Source: Pyricularia pennisetigena (Eukaryota > Ascomycota > Sordariomycetes > Magnaporthales > Pyriculariaceae). Taken from it: a stretch of 64,000 nucleotides of DNA. Position 1 is the stretch's first letter; every line of letters starts with the position of its first letter. Below the pieces are notes generated by a model that saw only the letters and a program-made list of their open reading frames with translations, did not search any database and was not told the DNA's origin. Location of the stretch: contig NC_043741.1 in the NCBI RefSeq assembly GCF_004337985.1, positions 4,254,140 to 4,318,139 on the forward strand, in the 5' to 3' direction. The position numbers and the translations under genes were made by a program. Shown piece by piece: positions 1 through 11,788 of the stretch.

Positions 1-80
1 TGGTGTCGTTTCCAGGCCGTCCCCCAAGAATAACTTGCAAGGCATAGCAGTAGTAGTATACGGCGAGCGGGTGTGTACAG

Positions 81-100
81 TTTGTTTGTTTGTTTGTTTG
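81..100. repeat. (TTTG)5 microsatellite
   Basis: Five perfect TTTG units lie just beyond the stop codon of the leftmost gene (stop at 118-120, minus strand), so probably in its 3' untranslated region. No function is implied. Confidence 0.85.
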
Positions 101-117
101 GTAAGCCGTGTTTTGAT

Positions 118-343
118 CTAGTCCTTCGAGGCTCGTGATTCTTTGGGAACCCTCGGCTTCTTGAGGTTGTTGTAGGTCCAGCCACGGATCTGTGTGGGAC
201 CGTGGCGCGGTGGAGGTTCTGAGGCTGTGTAGTCCTTGATGCCTTCGCGGTAGTTGAAAGGCACTGTCCTGAGCTCGGGCCCGGATTGTGAGCCCTGACG
301 GTGTGGTGGCAGCGGCGCCGGCTCAAGCTTCCTGTACTTGGAG

Positions 344-375
<32 letters not shown>

Positions 376-3293
376 CCCAGTGCCATTGGTGGCTGCCGAG
401 GTGCTGCCGTTGCTACTGGATCGCAGCTGGCGGGGATTCAAGTCACCAGAAGATGACGTTGCTTCCATCTGCAGAGGCATTGTATGATATTGGGCAGGTG
501 TATGCTGTATCTGGGGTGGCATTCCGGAGGGAGGATATTGATGGGATCCATGATAAGCTGATTGCATCTGGTAATGCCCTGGCTGCGATGGATGTTGAGT
601 GTACTGGTTGTGGTGGTGATGTATCGGTTGAAGAGGTGGCGGAGGTAGGTGCGAGCCTAACGGTGTTGCGAATGGAGTACTGCTATGATGTTGCGAATGT
701 GGTTGTTGCGGCTGTTGCTCGCTCATGCGATCGTCATGCACAAATGTGTGCACATATTGCGATGTAGCGCCAAGGTGTGCGGGAGATGCACGGCCTGCGT
801 GGGATTCGTAGTTGCTTTCATAATAAGGTCGGGCCGCAGGCGGCGTATGATAGGCGGCACTGCTCGGCCGCATAGAGTGTGCTTCTGAGGCATGTGAGGA
901 AGTTCCTGCTGTGTCTACAGGGTAGACTTCGGTTAGTTCCTGACGAGGGCCGTAGTTGCCAAGGTGATGGAGTGAGGGAGTTCGGGAGTTGTCTCGATGG
1001 GGACCAAGGGGGTGATTGCTGAAGATTGTTCCAGTATATTTGGGTGGCAGCTCGGCATCTACAGCGCGAGCATGCTCAGAAGAGATTGGCGGTAATCTGC
1101 CATCAAAAGCCAACGCAGAAGGGGTCGTACCGTATTCGGGCTCAGGGTTCAAGGCTGTATGTAGGAAGTGGCGGTTTTGACTACTTGGCTCACGAGGACC
1201 GCCGCTGCCTTGCGCCTGCGCATCCGACTCGCCGAACAGACGCGGGTCGAGCATTGATGCATCTCCAGAGGCCTGTGGTGGAACACTGGGAGAATGAGAG
1301 ATGCGTCGTGCATCAGGTTGGGCCAAGGCAGCATCAACGACCGATTGGGATGCACTGGGTTGCCGTGTGGGGTAGGAAGTGCGAGAGCTGGGGCGGTTGG
1401 ACAGCTGTGATGAAGTGCGCTCAATGGATGATGCTGGGGGTAATCCCGGCTCCTGAAAACTGTTGAGTTGGGACATTTTCGGATAAGGGCTCGTCTCTGA
1501 TGAAGGTGCCTCGGCAGCGTACACGAGTTTCTCGGTTGTACTTGATAATGCAATTTGGGCAAAGGCATCAAGCTTGGCCGTGTCTACAATATTTAAAGGC
1601 TCAGGAGGGGGTGCGGGCGAGTCGAGAAGGTCTCGCACCGGATCGAAGGGGGTTCTCCGTGGCTGTGCAGCGGCTGTTGCTCTAGTTTCTTCCTCGTTGG
1701 CAACAGTGACGGCGTCGATGAGTTCAAGCCACTGTTGAGACGGGAATTCAGTGTTCTCGGCCGATGAAGACTTGTTCTCTTCATCCACGGCCATGACATC
1801 CTCCTCTGAGTTGCTCTCGTCATGTTGAGAGAGTGCTGGTGACGGACTACGTGAAGGCGGCGGTGCGGACACCTCACGATCTTGAAGCAATTCCTGGCGG
1901 CGTGTCTCCTTATCAGCAGGCTCGGGGGTCAGCAGACGACGGTTGAGCTGATGCTCTTGACGCATGGTGTTCAGGGCCGCCGCGAGCGCAAGCTTGACTT
2001 CCCGTTCCCGGGTGTGCTGATCCAGATACTTGGGAACAATGGACCTTGATGCGTGTTGAATTCTGCCGGTGTAGTCGATGAGCACGATTGGATGATCTCC
2101 TGAAACAATAGGAGCTGGGGGTTCTGCCTCGTTTTTGGAAGTTTTGAGAAATAATCCATATTTTGGGTGGAGCGCATGTTTCTCAATGAGCTCCTCGCTC
2201 AGATCACCTGGTTCATAAGTACCGACGTCGACGCTGCTTATCATGCGATCGACAAAAAAGGCGAAAGAATTAGGTTTGTTGAAGAACTGCGGGATCCGGG
2301 TTGACTTGTATCTGGTTCGATCATTGAAAGAGTCACGGAACCCGATCTCGTGGTCCTCGTACTCGTAGAGGGGCGGAAGCATAAGGCGGTTGTAGTTTTC
2401 GGTAGTGACGGGACGTCGCTTGCTGATCAGGCGAACACCATGCTCGTCGGGGTCCGACGACGCCGGAGGCACGTACGGGCGATCGCGATCGGGGGACGAC
2501 TTGGCGGTAGACTCCGGGGATGGTGACGGCAATTTCGAGCCGAGCGGACTAGGTGCCCGACTCGGTGTCTCCTCATCGTCGGGATTAGTAGCGGAGAGAA
2601 GACCGCCAATGTGACGCGGAATGTAGGCGGGCCTATCACCATCCATGGCGCTTGCCGGACGTTTCGGAGGCAGTTGGTCGGGGAGCGCGGCCTCGGCCTT
2701 GCGCTTGACGCCAACAAAGGTGGGACGGAGCATATCTTCGGACATCTCACGGCGGGATATCTCAAAATTGAGAACATGCTGGGCCTTGATCACCTTGGCA
2801 CAAGGGACCTCGACGCCATTTTCAAATTCGACATGGGCCTTGGTCCAGTCGATCCGATCTTTGGAGACGAGCCTCTTTACGTAGACACGGTCCTCCAGCT
2901 GCACAGGGTGGGCATTGCATAAGCATAAGATCAAGTGAAAAGTAAATAAGGAAAGGGGACGACAAGCTACAGGAAGCAGAAAATTTCTGCGACGCTTTGA
3001 TGACATTTTCACTTACATCAGTTGGTACTTTACGTCGACAAAATTCCTCGAGGATATCTAATCGACGTAGTTGGGTGTCGTAAAAGTCTTCTGTGGCCTC
3101 GTCGTATTTGCGCTGTAGAGCCAAGGTAAAAATTCAGCTTCTGGTCAGTTGGCTGACTAACCCGTGTTTTGGGTGGTGTGTAGTTGGGTGAAGGTATTTT
3201 ATGACAAGGGTTGGCAGCGGCCGAGGCGAATGAGACAATAGGATCATTGATGGGGATGGGTTTGGAGGCGAGAAAATTGAGAGAAAAAAAAAA

Positions 3294-3344
<51 letters not shown>

Positions 3345-3834
3345 ATACCTGGTAATTGAGGTTGGTTAGCTCGGTCTGGCGCTCGAGGTTCTGGCTGCAC
3401 TGGTTTAGGCCAGCCTGCTCTCGGCGCTTGAGCGTCGTTTCTGTGTCATCGTAGCGGGTCTGGAGGAAGCTGCGAATCTCCTTGAAGGCTGCCACCTCTT
3501 CGTGGGCGTCGAAACTGTCCCGCAAGAGGTTGATGTTCCGCTCAGCCAACTCCTCGAGGGCCGGCTTGATGGCATTTGACACGGCTATGAAGTTTGCTCG
3601 CAGCTCCTTGCTACGCTCCTCGGCGGCCTGGGCTCTGGTAAAAGAACCATCGGCCACGGCCTCGGCAGTAGTCTTTTGAGCGGCAGGGTTGACACCGCGT
3701 CCGTTGGTGGCAGCGACGACGGCAGCCTTTTTGCTTGTGCCCCTAGAAGCGCCGGTGGTGCCCCGACCGCGTCCCCGGCCACGGCCCCTGCCCTTAGCCG
3801 GGCTGGCGGCTTTGTGGCTGTTGGTATCACTCAT
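118..3834 (-). CDS. Conserved-looking nuclear-type hypothetical protein, 3 exons
   Basis: I do not recognise this family. Exons are 3349-3834, 3017-3112 and 118-2898, giving about 1120 residues. Both introns are phase 0, with donors GTATGT and GTAAGT and acceptors CTACAG and TGCAG. Residues 1-50 are basic with an alternating Gly-Arg run, which is RGG-like and suggests nucleic-acid binding. Residues about 55-190 are charged and helical, and probably coiled coil. Residues about 195-510 look the most ordered, with short hydrophobic and aromatic stretches. The rest is Ser/Pro/Gln/His-rich and disordered, with a poly-Asn run near residues 1036-1046 encoded by a GTT microsatellite. An in-frame ATG 14 codons upstream is possible, but the chosen ATG opens a normal-looking N-terminus. 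It is divergent from BMT5. A role in chromatin or transcription is only a guess from composition. Confidence 0.75.
343..375. repeat. (GTT)11 trinucleotide repeat coding poly-Asn
   Basis: A perfect GTT run, read as AAC codons on the minus strand, encodes the poly-asparagine tract near the C-terminus of the large hypothetical protein. Its length is likely polymorphic between strains. Confidence 0.9.
3295..3343. repeat. 49-nt poly(A), poly(U) in the sense of intron 1
   Basis: An unbroken run of A on the plus strand. In the transcript of the leftmost gene it is a U49 tract starting five nucleotides after the first intronic base, immediately behind the GTATG donor. The exact length may be uncertain because homopolymers assemble poorly. 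Confidence 0.85.
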
Positions 3835-5692
3835 GATGCCATTCGGGCCTGGTGATACAGAGGGAAACTTGATCAAGCGTGCTGATGGTGATCGGGGTGG
3901 TGAATTGCGTTGCCGCAGCGTACAAGTGAAGGATGAAGAGAGGAAGAGAGGTAAAGATTTCTTTTATGGCCAAGCAGAGGACAGGCTCGTGTGAGACTGG
4001 GTCAAGATTGCGTCCGGTGGCAGGGACCGCTGGTGGGTGAGACGAATAAATTATCAACAAGATTTTGCGAGGGCAGCGGGATAAGAACAAGACTGCGTCG
4101 CGCAAGACGTGTGGTTGGCTGTTGTGGTGAAGGCTTGTTTGCCGCTGTTATTGCTGTTGTTGTTGATGATGATGTTGTAAGGAAAGGCAAAGCCAGATGC
4201 AGGGTTTTGATGAGAATAAGAAAATCATGCGAGTGAGAAAAGGCAGCCAAGCCAGACACCAGCGTGCGAGCGGCAGATAGTGAGCAGACAAACCAGCCTG
4301 AACAAGAAAAGACCAGTTTAAACCAGGCAAGGAAAAAAAGACGACCAACTGGGCCCCAACCGCAGAGAAATGGCACGGAAAAAAAAAAAAGATTGTACTG
4401 GGTCGGCCGGATGACAAGGCAAAAGCTCAAGATCAGAAGCGACGTCAAAAAGATTTCAATGATTTATGATGCAGAGTTGCAAGCAATTGTCGTCGTTTAT
4501 CCTTGAGCCGTCGAGCCTCGTCGGTACGGTATGGCACTTATTGATCGATGCAAGCAAGCACACGCACCGCACGATCAAGCAAGTCTTTTACACATCAAGC
4601 CAGCCACGAAGATGAGCCTCTGGGGCACGTCCCCCAGTTTTTGGTGTGGGTCTCCCGTGCTTCAACGTCAACCAATCAGGGAGGATTCTTGGTTGCCCAA
4701 TGCGAATTGATGCTTGTTCGATTTTGCGGGAGTAACAAATGAACAAACAACGCAACGGTTGAAAGGAGAAGGGAAATATAAAAATGAAGAAAAGAAAAGG
4801 AAAAAAAAAATTCTGCAATGAATTTTGTCAATCAAGATTTGGAAAGTGTCCCAAGCTAGATTCCATAGAGAGGGAGAAAGAAAAGAAAAAGAAAAAAAAA
4901 TGCTAGTGAGTAAACCTTTTTCAGGCATGTCCCCAGCTAAAGTCGATTTTTGGCAAGTCTGGCAAGTCGGGCTACTCGCTGTCCTTCTCTGACCTACATA
5001 ACAAGGAAGGGGCCATTCGTTCGTTCCTCACGTGTGGGTGGATTCTGTGCCGCCTGGCCACAACCCACTCACTCTCACTCTCACTAAGTCAGTGTACTAA
5101 TTAACCACGCGCGCGACGCCAGTCACTCTGACCAACCCAATCTGATTGATGTACATGTAACAACCGGGCATTCCAATAGCAGTCGTGTCAAGTACGATCT
5201 TTGCTTGCTTGCTTGCTTGCTTGCTTGCATCTCTTATCACCGCAGATATATCCATCCAGTCTTGGCCTTGTCGTTTACTCCAACTAGCCTATTGCGTCCT
5301 TGAGAATTATACCCGCTAACATGTATGTTTGTAGAGCGTATTTATTTTAACCTCAACTACTGCCAAGTACTAAGGGCTTCGCGTTTCCAATCATATTTTT
5401 GTGCGTCTCGAATGTCTTGTTCCCGTTAAGCTCGCAGCCTAGAGTTTGACACCCCTTGTGACACCCGCAGTTGGCGATTGATTCTGTTGAAAGCCACACA
5501 GAGTGGTTCCACTTCTACTGTGGATCCATTTGTACTTCAACAACCCCAACCCACGTCTACATTCGGCTGCAAAACATCAAACCTCTTGCCTCCTTTTTTT
5601 TTTTTTTTTTTTTTTTTCCCCTTCCAACATTCTTGGGCTACACAGCACCTCTGACCTCACTTCAGCTGTGAACAAACGTCAGATCCACCAGC
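3835..5692. other. Divergent intergenic region (1.86 kb)
   Basis: This separates the start codons of the leftmost gene and BMT5, so it should hold both promoters and 5' leaders. It contains a CCAAT motif near 4671, A-rich tracts (4380-4391, 4800-4809), a (TTGC)7 repeat and a T23 tract near 5595. No credible coding region was seen; the open frames here are A/T-rich and low complexity. Confidence 0.6.
5201..5228. repeat. (TTGC)7 microsatellite
   Basis: Seven perfect tetranucleotide units about 465 bp upstream of the BMT5 start codon. It lies in non-coding promoter sequence. Confidence 0.9.
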
Positions 5693-6766
5693 ATGGTCAA
5701 GCGGCGAAAGCTGCAGCAGGGTCGGCAGGCAAAGGGAGCAGCAACCCACAAGGGAGCCAAAGGAGCCCCTAACCCGCATGCTGCCGGACGCCGCCGGAAC
5801 GGTCCGGGTCTGGGTCCGGGTCCGGGTCCGGGTCCAGGTCAAGCTGCGTTCGGAGGGCTCAAACCCAAGGGCAAAAAGCAGTCGTCTCAACACCACCAGC
5901 AGCAGCAGCACCAGGCACCTGTGATACCGTTCTCTCCAGACGAGTCCATATTGCTGGTTGGCGAGGGCGACCTCAGTTTCGCCAGGTCTCTGGTCGAGCA
6001 CCACGGCTGCACAGATCTTACAGCCACCGTGTTGGAGAAAGACCTCGCAGAGCTCGTGGAGAAGTACCCCCACGTGGCCGAGAACGTCGAAGCGGTCGAG
6101 TCGTCCAGTGGTCGGAACACGGTCGTATTTGGTGTGGATGCACGTAAAATGGGCCCGTTTTTCGATACGCGACCGCCACGGGGTGAACCAGAAGACCAAG
6201 AGGACGAGAAGAACGATGATGGTGAGCAAAGCGAGCAGCCGCGGCAGCAGCATAAAGAGAAGCAGCACCGCCAGCCAAAAAAGCGCAAGGCTGGCGGTCC
6301 GGCGCTCAAGGATCGCATCCTGTTCAACTTCCCACACGTCGGCGGCAAGAGCACCGACGTCAACCGTCAGGTGCGCTATAACCAGGAGCTGCTGGTCGAC
6401 TTCTTCAAGCGTGCCGACCGCTGCCTCTCTCCCGGCGGCTCCATCATCGTCACCCTGTTCGAGGGGGAGCCTTACACCCTGTGGAACATCCGCGATCTCG
6501 CCCGCCACTCGGGCCTGCAGGTCGAGCGCAGCTTTGCCTTCCGTGCCGACGCCTACCCGGGCTACCACCACGCCCGGACCCTGGGTGCCGTGAGGAGCAA
6601 GAGCGGCGAGCTCGGCGGCGGCTGGAAGGGCGAGGAGAGGGCCGCCCGGAGCTACATCTTTTACCGCAAGGACGAGGTCCCCAAGCCCGTCACCAAGAAG
6701 AGGAGACACTCGGTCTCGTCGGACGATTCAGATGGGTGGGAAAAGGGCTCGGATGATGGCGCCTGA
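5693..6766 (+). CDS. BMT5: 25S rRNA (uridine-N3)-methyltransferase, BMT5-like
   Basis: Single-exon gene of 357 residues. It belongs to the BMT5-like Rossmann family (DUF2431), whose yeast member methylates U2634 of 25S rRNA in the nucleolus using S-adenosylmethionine. The AdoMet-binding motif ILLVGEGDLSFARSL is at about residues 86-100, followed by the family motifs FNFPHVGG (about residue 208) and NQELLVDFF (about 228), and a GSIIVTLFEGEPYTLWNI stretch. The N-terminus is Lys/Arg-rich, as in nucleolar proteins, with a Gly-Pro repeat at about residues 38-50 encoded by hexamers. Residues about 160-205 form an acidic/basic insert between conserved blocks. The C-terminus is basic with serines. 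The start ATG follows an open, T-rich leader. Family assignment is secure; the exact target base is inferred from yeast. Confidence 0.93.
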   Translation: MVKRRKLQQGRQAKGAATHKGAKGAPNPHAAGRRRNGPGLGPGPGPGPGQAAFGGLKPKGKKQSSQHHQQQQHQAPVIPFSPDESILLVGEGDLSFARSLVEHHGCTDLTATVLEKDLAELVEKYPHVAENVEAVESSSGRNTVVFGVDARKMGPFFDTRPPRGEPEDQEDEKNDDGEQSEQPRQQHKEKQHRQPKKRKAGGPALKDRILFNFPHVGGKSTDVNRQVRYNQELLVDFFKRADRCLSPGGSIIVTLFEGEPYTLWNIRDLARHSGLQVERSFAFRADAYPGYHHARTLGAVRSKSGELGGGWKGEERAARSYIFYRKDEVPKPVTKKRRHSVSSDDSDGWEKGSDDGA

Positions 6767-9289
6767 TTTTGCTTGGACTCTGTGGAAAGTGGGCAAATGC
6801 CCGCTGGCAGCCCAAGGTCGTGTTTTTTTTTTCTGTGTGTGTGTGTCTGCGTTAGCTTGTGACGCCTCAACCAAAAACGCGACCTACGCTTGTTGTACTT
6901 CGTCCGGGCCGGCTGTCCGTGAAACCAGCCGACATGGCGTGAAGGCCAGATCACTGCATTCTCCAACAGGATGCGCTTATATGGTAACCAACTTTTGCGG
7001 CGAGAAATTGCATAAGAACGAATGCATGAGAATGACCGGAATACTCAGTCATTCTCGATGACGATGACAGAAGAAACAGATTTGAGAAGGGGTCAGTCTC
7101 TCCTCATGACTTGACGGGTGTGAATGATTGGGCTCGAGTTCGAGTTGATGTTGAAGGAGAACGTGGGCCTTGGCGTTTGGTTCGACCATGGATGCTGTTG
7201 AAAGAAGGGATATCTTCTGGGCGAATGAGTGCGGCATTACAAGATTCGTATAAACCATGATGAAACCACACACCATCGAGACCAGCTCATTATATTTTGG
7301 GCATAGAAGAAACAAAAGCAGAATGCCTTTAAGCATGTAATAGCAGCACTTGAATATGGCAAAAAAAAAAAAAGAAAAAAAAAATAGCGGGTTCGGGGTA
7401 AACATTTTAGACAAACGCGACCCATCATAAGACAGACAGAAGCGCCGACATGACCTCATTGCTATGATGAACCCAAGCGACTGGTCATATTTGAGAGCCT
7501 CATCACACCGCGTCAGAGAAAACGCCCCTTTTACCGCAAGCAGTAGTATACACCGTCAACGCTGAGCCGTGCCGGCAAGTGAGGAAATATGTGATCCCTT
7601 TTAAGCAGCCAGCTGGCACCCATGACTGATTCCAAAATGGCCAGATGTGGAGTCACACCCTCCTCCACAGCATGGTCTGAATGGGATCATGATCACAGTG
7701 CATGATCTAGGCTCGCCGGTCTCCAAGAGGGGGACTGTGATCATCATCATCATCATCATCACAGCTTATCATATCAACTTGCCCGAAAAAAAAAAGGCAC
7801 ATCGGGAACAGGAAAACTAGGTCTGGATTGGTCAAGACCTTCATAGACCTATCACTTGGCCCCAAGGACAACAATCCATCTACTCTAGGACACAAGTCCT
7901 TCTTCTGTGCATATACGTGACACCCACGTCACAGCTCGGTCCTGGTTTTCCCACTTTCACGCACCGACCTGGCCTTGCATCTCTCCGGTTGCATGAAAGC
8001 CAGGCTGGTGCGGATGAAAATAGCCGAGAGGGACCAAAAAATTGCCACGGCGGTATCCACCTAGAGGCATGAGCGCTCCTGCGGGTAGCCGCAAATGCAT
8101 GCCAGCGGCTGCCGACATTGATAGCTCATATGTGATGAGCCAAGTTTCGCTTGAAAGGGGCGTGTACTTCATCCGGCAGGTCCATTCTCCAGGTGCAAGA
8201 AGCCCAAGGGATCTCTGATCTCTGCTGTCAGGCTGTGACAAGGGATTGCCTGGGTACTCTCACGTTTCGCCCGGCTGGAGTAGGTTATTGAGGTGAACGC
8301 TAGTATATTATCATATCTCAAAATAAAAGTCGTAGTCCTAGCCACCCAGCATATACTTGATAGAGTATCATCAATGAGAAGATCAAACAATGACAAAAAG
8401 AAAGAAAACAAAGCAAATAGCAACACAATGGGAGCCTTGCTGCAACGTCTCCTAGGTGGGATGGTATATATTATCATCCCACTCGCCTCGCAATATCGGG
8501 CAAATGATACTTTCCACATCCATTTTTTCTCGTTAAAATGCCAAAAAGCAAGGGAAAAAAAAGACACTGTACCAGACTCATCTTGAAACAAGTTACTCCA
8601 AAGACTTCCAAGTTGCCTTTTTTTTCCCCTCAAGTCAGTGCTTCGTTGTTGACACCCGCTTGCTCAAGTGAACACCAAAGATTCAACGCCACGGATATTA
8701 TATCCCCAACAGATCGAGTTAGGCAGAAACAAGTGGTTAGGGAAAGAGGACGAACAAAGAAAAGAAAACAAAAAGAGAAAAAAAAAACCGGAATGCATGA
8801 GAGCCGTGGGCAAAGTATTAGAGTCGCGCCGTGAAACCCAAATTGGAACATGAAGTGGACAAAATGGAAAATCGAGGGACCGAAGGTAAGTTTTGGTGTT
8901 TGAAATCAAAAGAATAAAGAAAGGAACAGGATGGGAAAAAGAAAGCATAAAAGCAACAAACAAGTCAAATGACCAGGCCGTGAATCAAGTTCCATCTCTA
9001 TCATGGGTATAGATCAAGAAAAAGGCGTATTCTCTTTTGCGTGCTTGCTCGGTTCCCATTTGCTGCCGCAGATGCCATCGTGATAAAGATGTTGAAGAGT
9101 AGAAGATAAAAAGGTCGTAGCAGCACAATCAGCTATTTTAATGAAAGAAAATACCAAGAAACGAGCGAGTGCCGATCGACCCGCCAAAGATTAAAGCCAA
9201 ATAGGATAATCTCAGGAATAGAACAGGAAGATAAGAAATACACAAATAGGTAGGTAGTCAGGTCTGTCGTTTTGTAGCTAGCTAGCTGT
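6767..9289. other. Intergenic region between convergent genes (2.5 kb)
   Basis: It lies between the 3' ends of BMT5 and the DUF2841 gene, so it holds both 3' untranslated regions and terminators. It includes an (ATC)n run near 7739-7762, a GATCATGATC-type short palindrome near 7684 and several A-runs. No open frame with protein-like composition was seen. Confidence 0.55.
7739..7762. repeat. (ATC)n microsatellite
   Basis: About seven ATC units in non-coding DNA downstream of BMT5. Confidence 0.8.
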
Positions 9290-11788
9290 TCATGAAAGCG
9301 GTCTTGGTATGTGCCGGGACTCATGTGCGGCATATTCGGAATAGCTCGAGGGCGCATGGTTCATGATTCCGGGAGCAGTTGGAAGGGGGTGACGAGCCAA
9401 AGTCATGGTATGGGACTGATGATGAGATGAAGCATGCTGACCATCGGGTGAATGGAGCGCGCCGCCAACGCTGGCCGATTCAATCTTGGGCAAAGCATCT
9501 GGAGTGAAGGGCATATAGGCTGCGCCTGGCGCTGCTGTCGCATGCTGGCTTGTCTGAACAGCGGCCTGCGTCACGAATGGGGCGGGCAGTGGCAGCGTTT
9601 GAGGCTGCGAGGTGAAGGTAAAGTTGATGGCAGGATTGCCTGTCGCCGAGGTCGGGGGCGTCGCCGATGCTGGTCCTTGATGGGGCCATTGGGCTGTGTA
9701 TATGCTATGGAGAGCAGCCGTTCCGCTGGCGCCGCCAGGAGCATATTCTGTTGTCAGTCCATAAATCGACGAGGATCGTCTTGAGCTTGAGAGGCCGGGA
9801 TACATTTCCTGGGCTTGATACGAGGGCATCTCATTCATGGTGCGAACTGGAACGCCGCTCAAATATTGCTCACTGCCACCGCCACCATGCGGCATAGGTG
9901 GTGGGGTGTGATCACCACCGGGTCCAGGAGCACCAGGCAGCCCATGAGGCGTGAAGCCAGGTTGCATCATTGTCGACTTGAGCGGTGACGGTTGAGAAGG
10001 AGGCGCAGAAACTCGTCCAATTTGAGCCTGACGCATTTCATCCTCGGATTGGTTCATCGTTCGAATAACGTGGTCATCTCCGCTCTGAATCTCCTCGGTG
10101 AACTTGTCGTCGGCATTCACCCAGACCTTGTAGTCACCGTCTGTATAGAGGGGAAACTTGGTCAGCATCAACTCAAGAGAAATCATATACGTGAAAAAGC
10201 ACATGGTTCGAGACTTCAAACATACCAACTTCGCCGTTCAAAAATCTCTCTTGCGCCTTGGCCACTTTGAATATCTCTTTCAGGTATACCTTCCTTCTGG
10301 CATTCCCGGGGTTCTCTTTGTCCAGGAAGAATGAAGATAGAGCCTCGACTGTGGCTTCTTCGAGCTTGGCCACATTCAGCTTCAGCTTTTGAATGTCTGG
10401 GTGTTGCTTGTGATTCGGCTGCACGATTAGCTGCAGAATGTGGTTCAAAAGATAGATCCTCTCTGTGATGATTGGTTTATCAGCATTCCCTGTTCCTAAT
10501 CACGAGCCGGTCGTGTGAAAATGCAGCGCAACCACGTACCTCTCTTCCACAAATGGTCCGGCTCTTTGTGCCGCACCTTCTCGTCTTTTCCTGGACCCCA
10601 AGGCTTAGGCCACCAGTCCGGAGCGTTATCATCTCCATTGGTGTAAGGGTGGTTCGACTGCTTCTTCGGCTCAACGAGCTTGACCCATGCCTTTGCAACT
10701 ATCTTGCAGGCCATCTGCTGCAGGTTCTTGAAACGAGTCTCGCAAAATTCCATGATAACTTGTTGATCGGACATGGTGATTCCTCTGTGCTGCGGAATCG
10801 GCGAGCTTGCAGTTGTCAGGTCACTGTCTACGATTGCCGAGTCTTGGCCGCCACGGAAGTTGGCTTGGGCACGGTGTCGCTTTCGAGCTTTGGGTGGTCC
10901 GTTGCCGTATCCGCCTTCTTCCCAAGCATCTGTATCTGGACCATCGTATGTGTGTCCCAACCTTGCGTATGTGCCTCTGTGCCCAAACGCTCCATAGGCA
11001 TCGTACTCATGTGCGTCTGTGAGTAGTTCCAAGAGTCCATGTCAGCCGGAGTTTTCAACTCGGACGACAAGTTCTTTCCCATGAATATAGAAAGAATTGA
11101 CATCGAGCCATTGACAGGAAGGCCGTGACATACCAAGATTGCGACGCCTCGGGTCCCTTTCAGGGACAAGGGCCTCAAACCCCATTCTGTTGAAGACATC
11201 CCTTTCGTCCAGCTTATGTTGGCTGTGCATGTAAAGCATCTTTCCATCGTCGGTCTGAACAGCTAAGAAATATCTCTTGACAGGAATTCTGCAGTGCTCA
11301 CGGAGCGCCATGTCGATAGGCATCGATCCAGTCAAGTTGTTATAGCGCCCATTGTCGGTATACCATCCATGTCGTCCGTTCTCGTCGTATCCGGTTGATC
11401 GTCCATCATCAGGGTATCCAGCAAATCGTCCATTTTCAGTGTATGGTGCTTGTCGTCCGTCGTCAAAATACACACCATTTTGTCGGCCATGATCAGTGTA
11501 GTTGCCTGCCAGCGTTGTAGTATGGGCCCTTTCTTCTTCCCACTGCTGGCCGCGGTAATACGCCTTTCCGGAGTGCTCGGGGTAGTCGCGGCCCATCGTG
11601 GCAACGGGTTTATCCCCGAGGCAATCCAAGCCTAGGAATTTAAAAGCTTTTCGAGAAGATTCGCCGCAGCTTTCAAGCTGGTAACGACCTTCCACTGAGA
11701 AGGCGAGAAACGTTACCTGGTCTGCCGCAAACATGAACTCGTCAGTATGGGGATGTTTCGCATCACAAGATCTTCGAATGGGAGACAT
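9290..11788 (-). CDS. YDR124W-like helical-bundle (DUF2841) protein, 4 exons
   Basis: Exons are 11134-11788, 10540-11016, 10226-10462 and 9290-10140, giving 739 residues. All three introns are phase 1 with GTATGT or GTACGT donors. The central part, starting around WVKLVEPKKQ and the PDHLWKRERIYLLNHIL block and running to KVWVNADD, matches the AFUB_07903/YDR124W-like helical-bundle domain (DUF2841). That family is named after yeast YDR124W and an Aspergillus gene of the hrmA-associated subtelomeric cluster; its biochemical role is unknown. Residues 1-60 form a separate small domain. Residues 97-151 are six copies of a 9-residue repeat. The C-terminal 280 residues are Pro/Gly/Ser/Gln-rich and disordered. 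The start ATG is the first in frame; a further 5' exon cannot be excluded, because the upstream sequence is long and transcript-like. Domain call firm, function unknown. Confidence 0.85.
11336..11500 (-). repeat. Coding minisatellite, six 27-bp units
   Basis: Residues 97-151 of the DUF2841 protein consist of six consecutive copies of Y-x-[DE]-[DHN]-G-R-x-x-x, the first one residue longer. Copies are diverged at DNA level but keep frame and the Tyr, acidic and Gly-Arg positions. This looks like tandem duplication followed by selection for the motif. Confidence 0.85.

Noticed and set aside
5657..6709. 350-codon minus-strand frame opposite BMT5
   Set aside because: Shadow frame: long only because the G/C-rich coding strand of BMT5 lacks antisense stops; translation is Leu/Val low complexity.
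11336..11500. Regular 27-bp repeats considered as a CRISPR-like array
   Set aside because: Units are contiguous without spacers, in frame and coding; the genome is eukaryotic.
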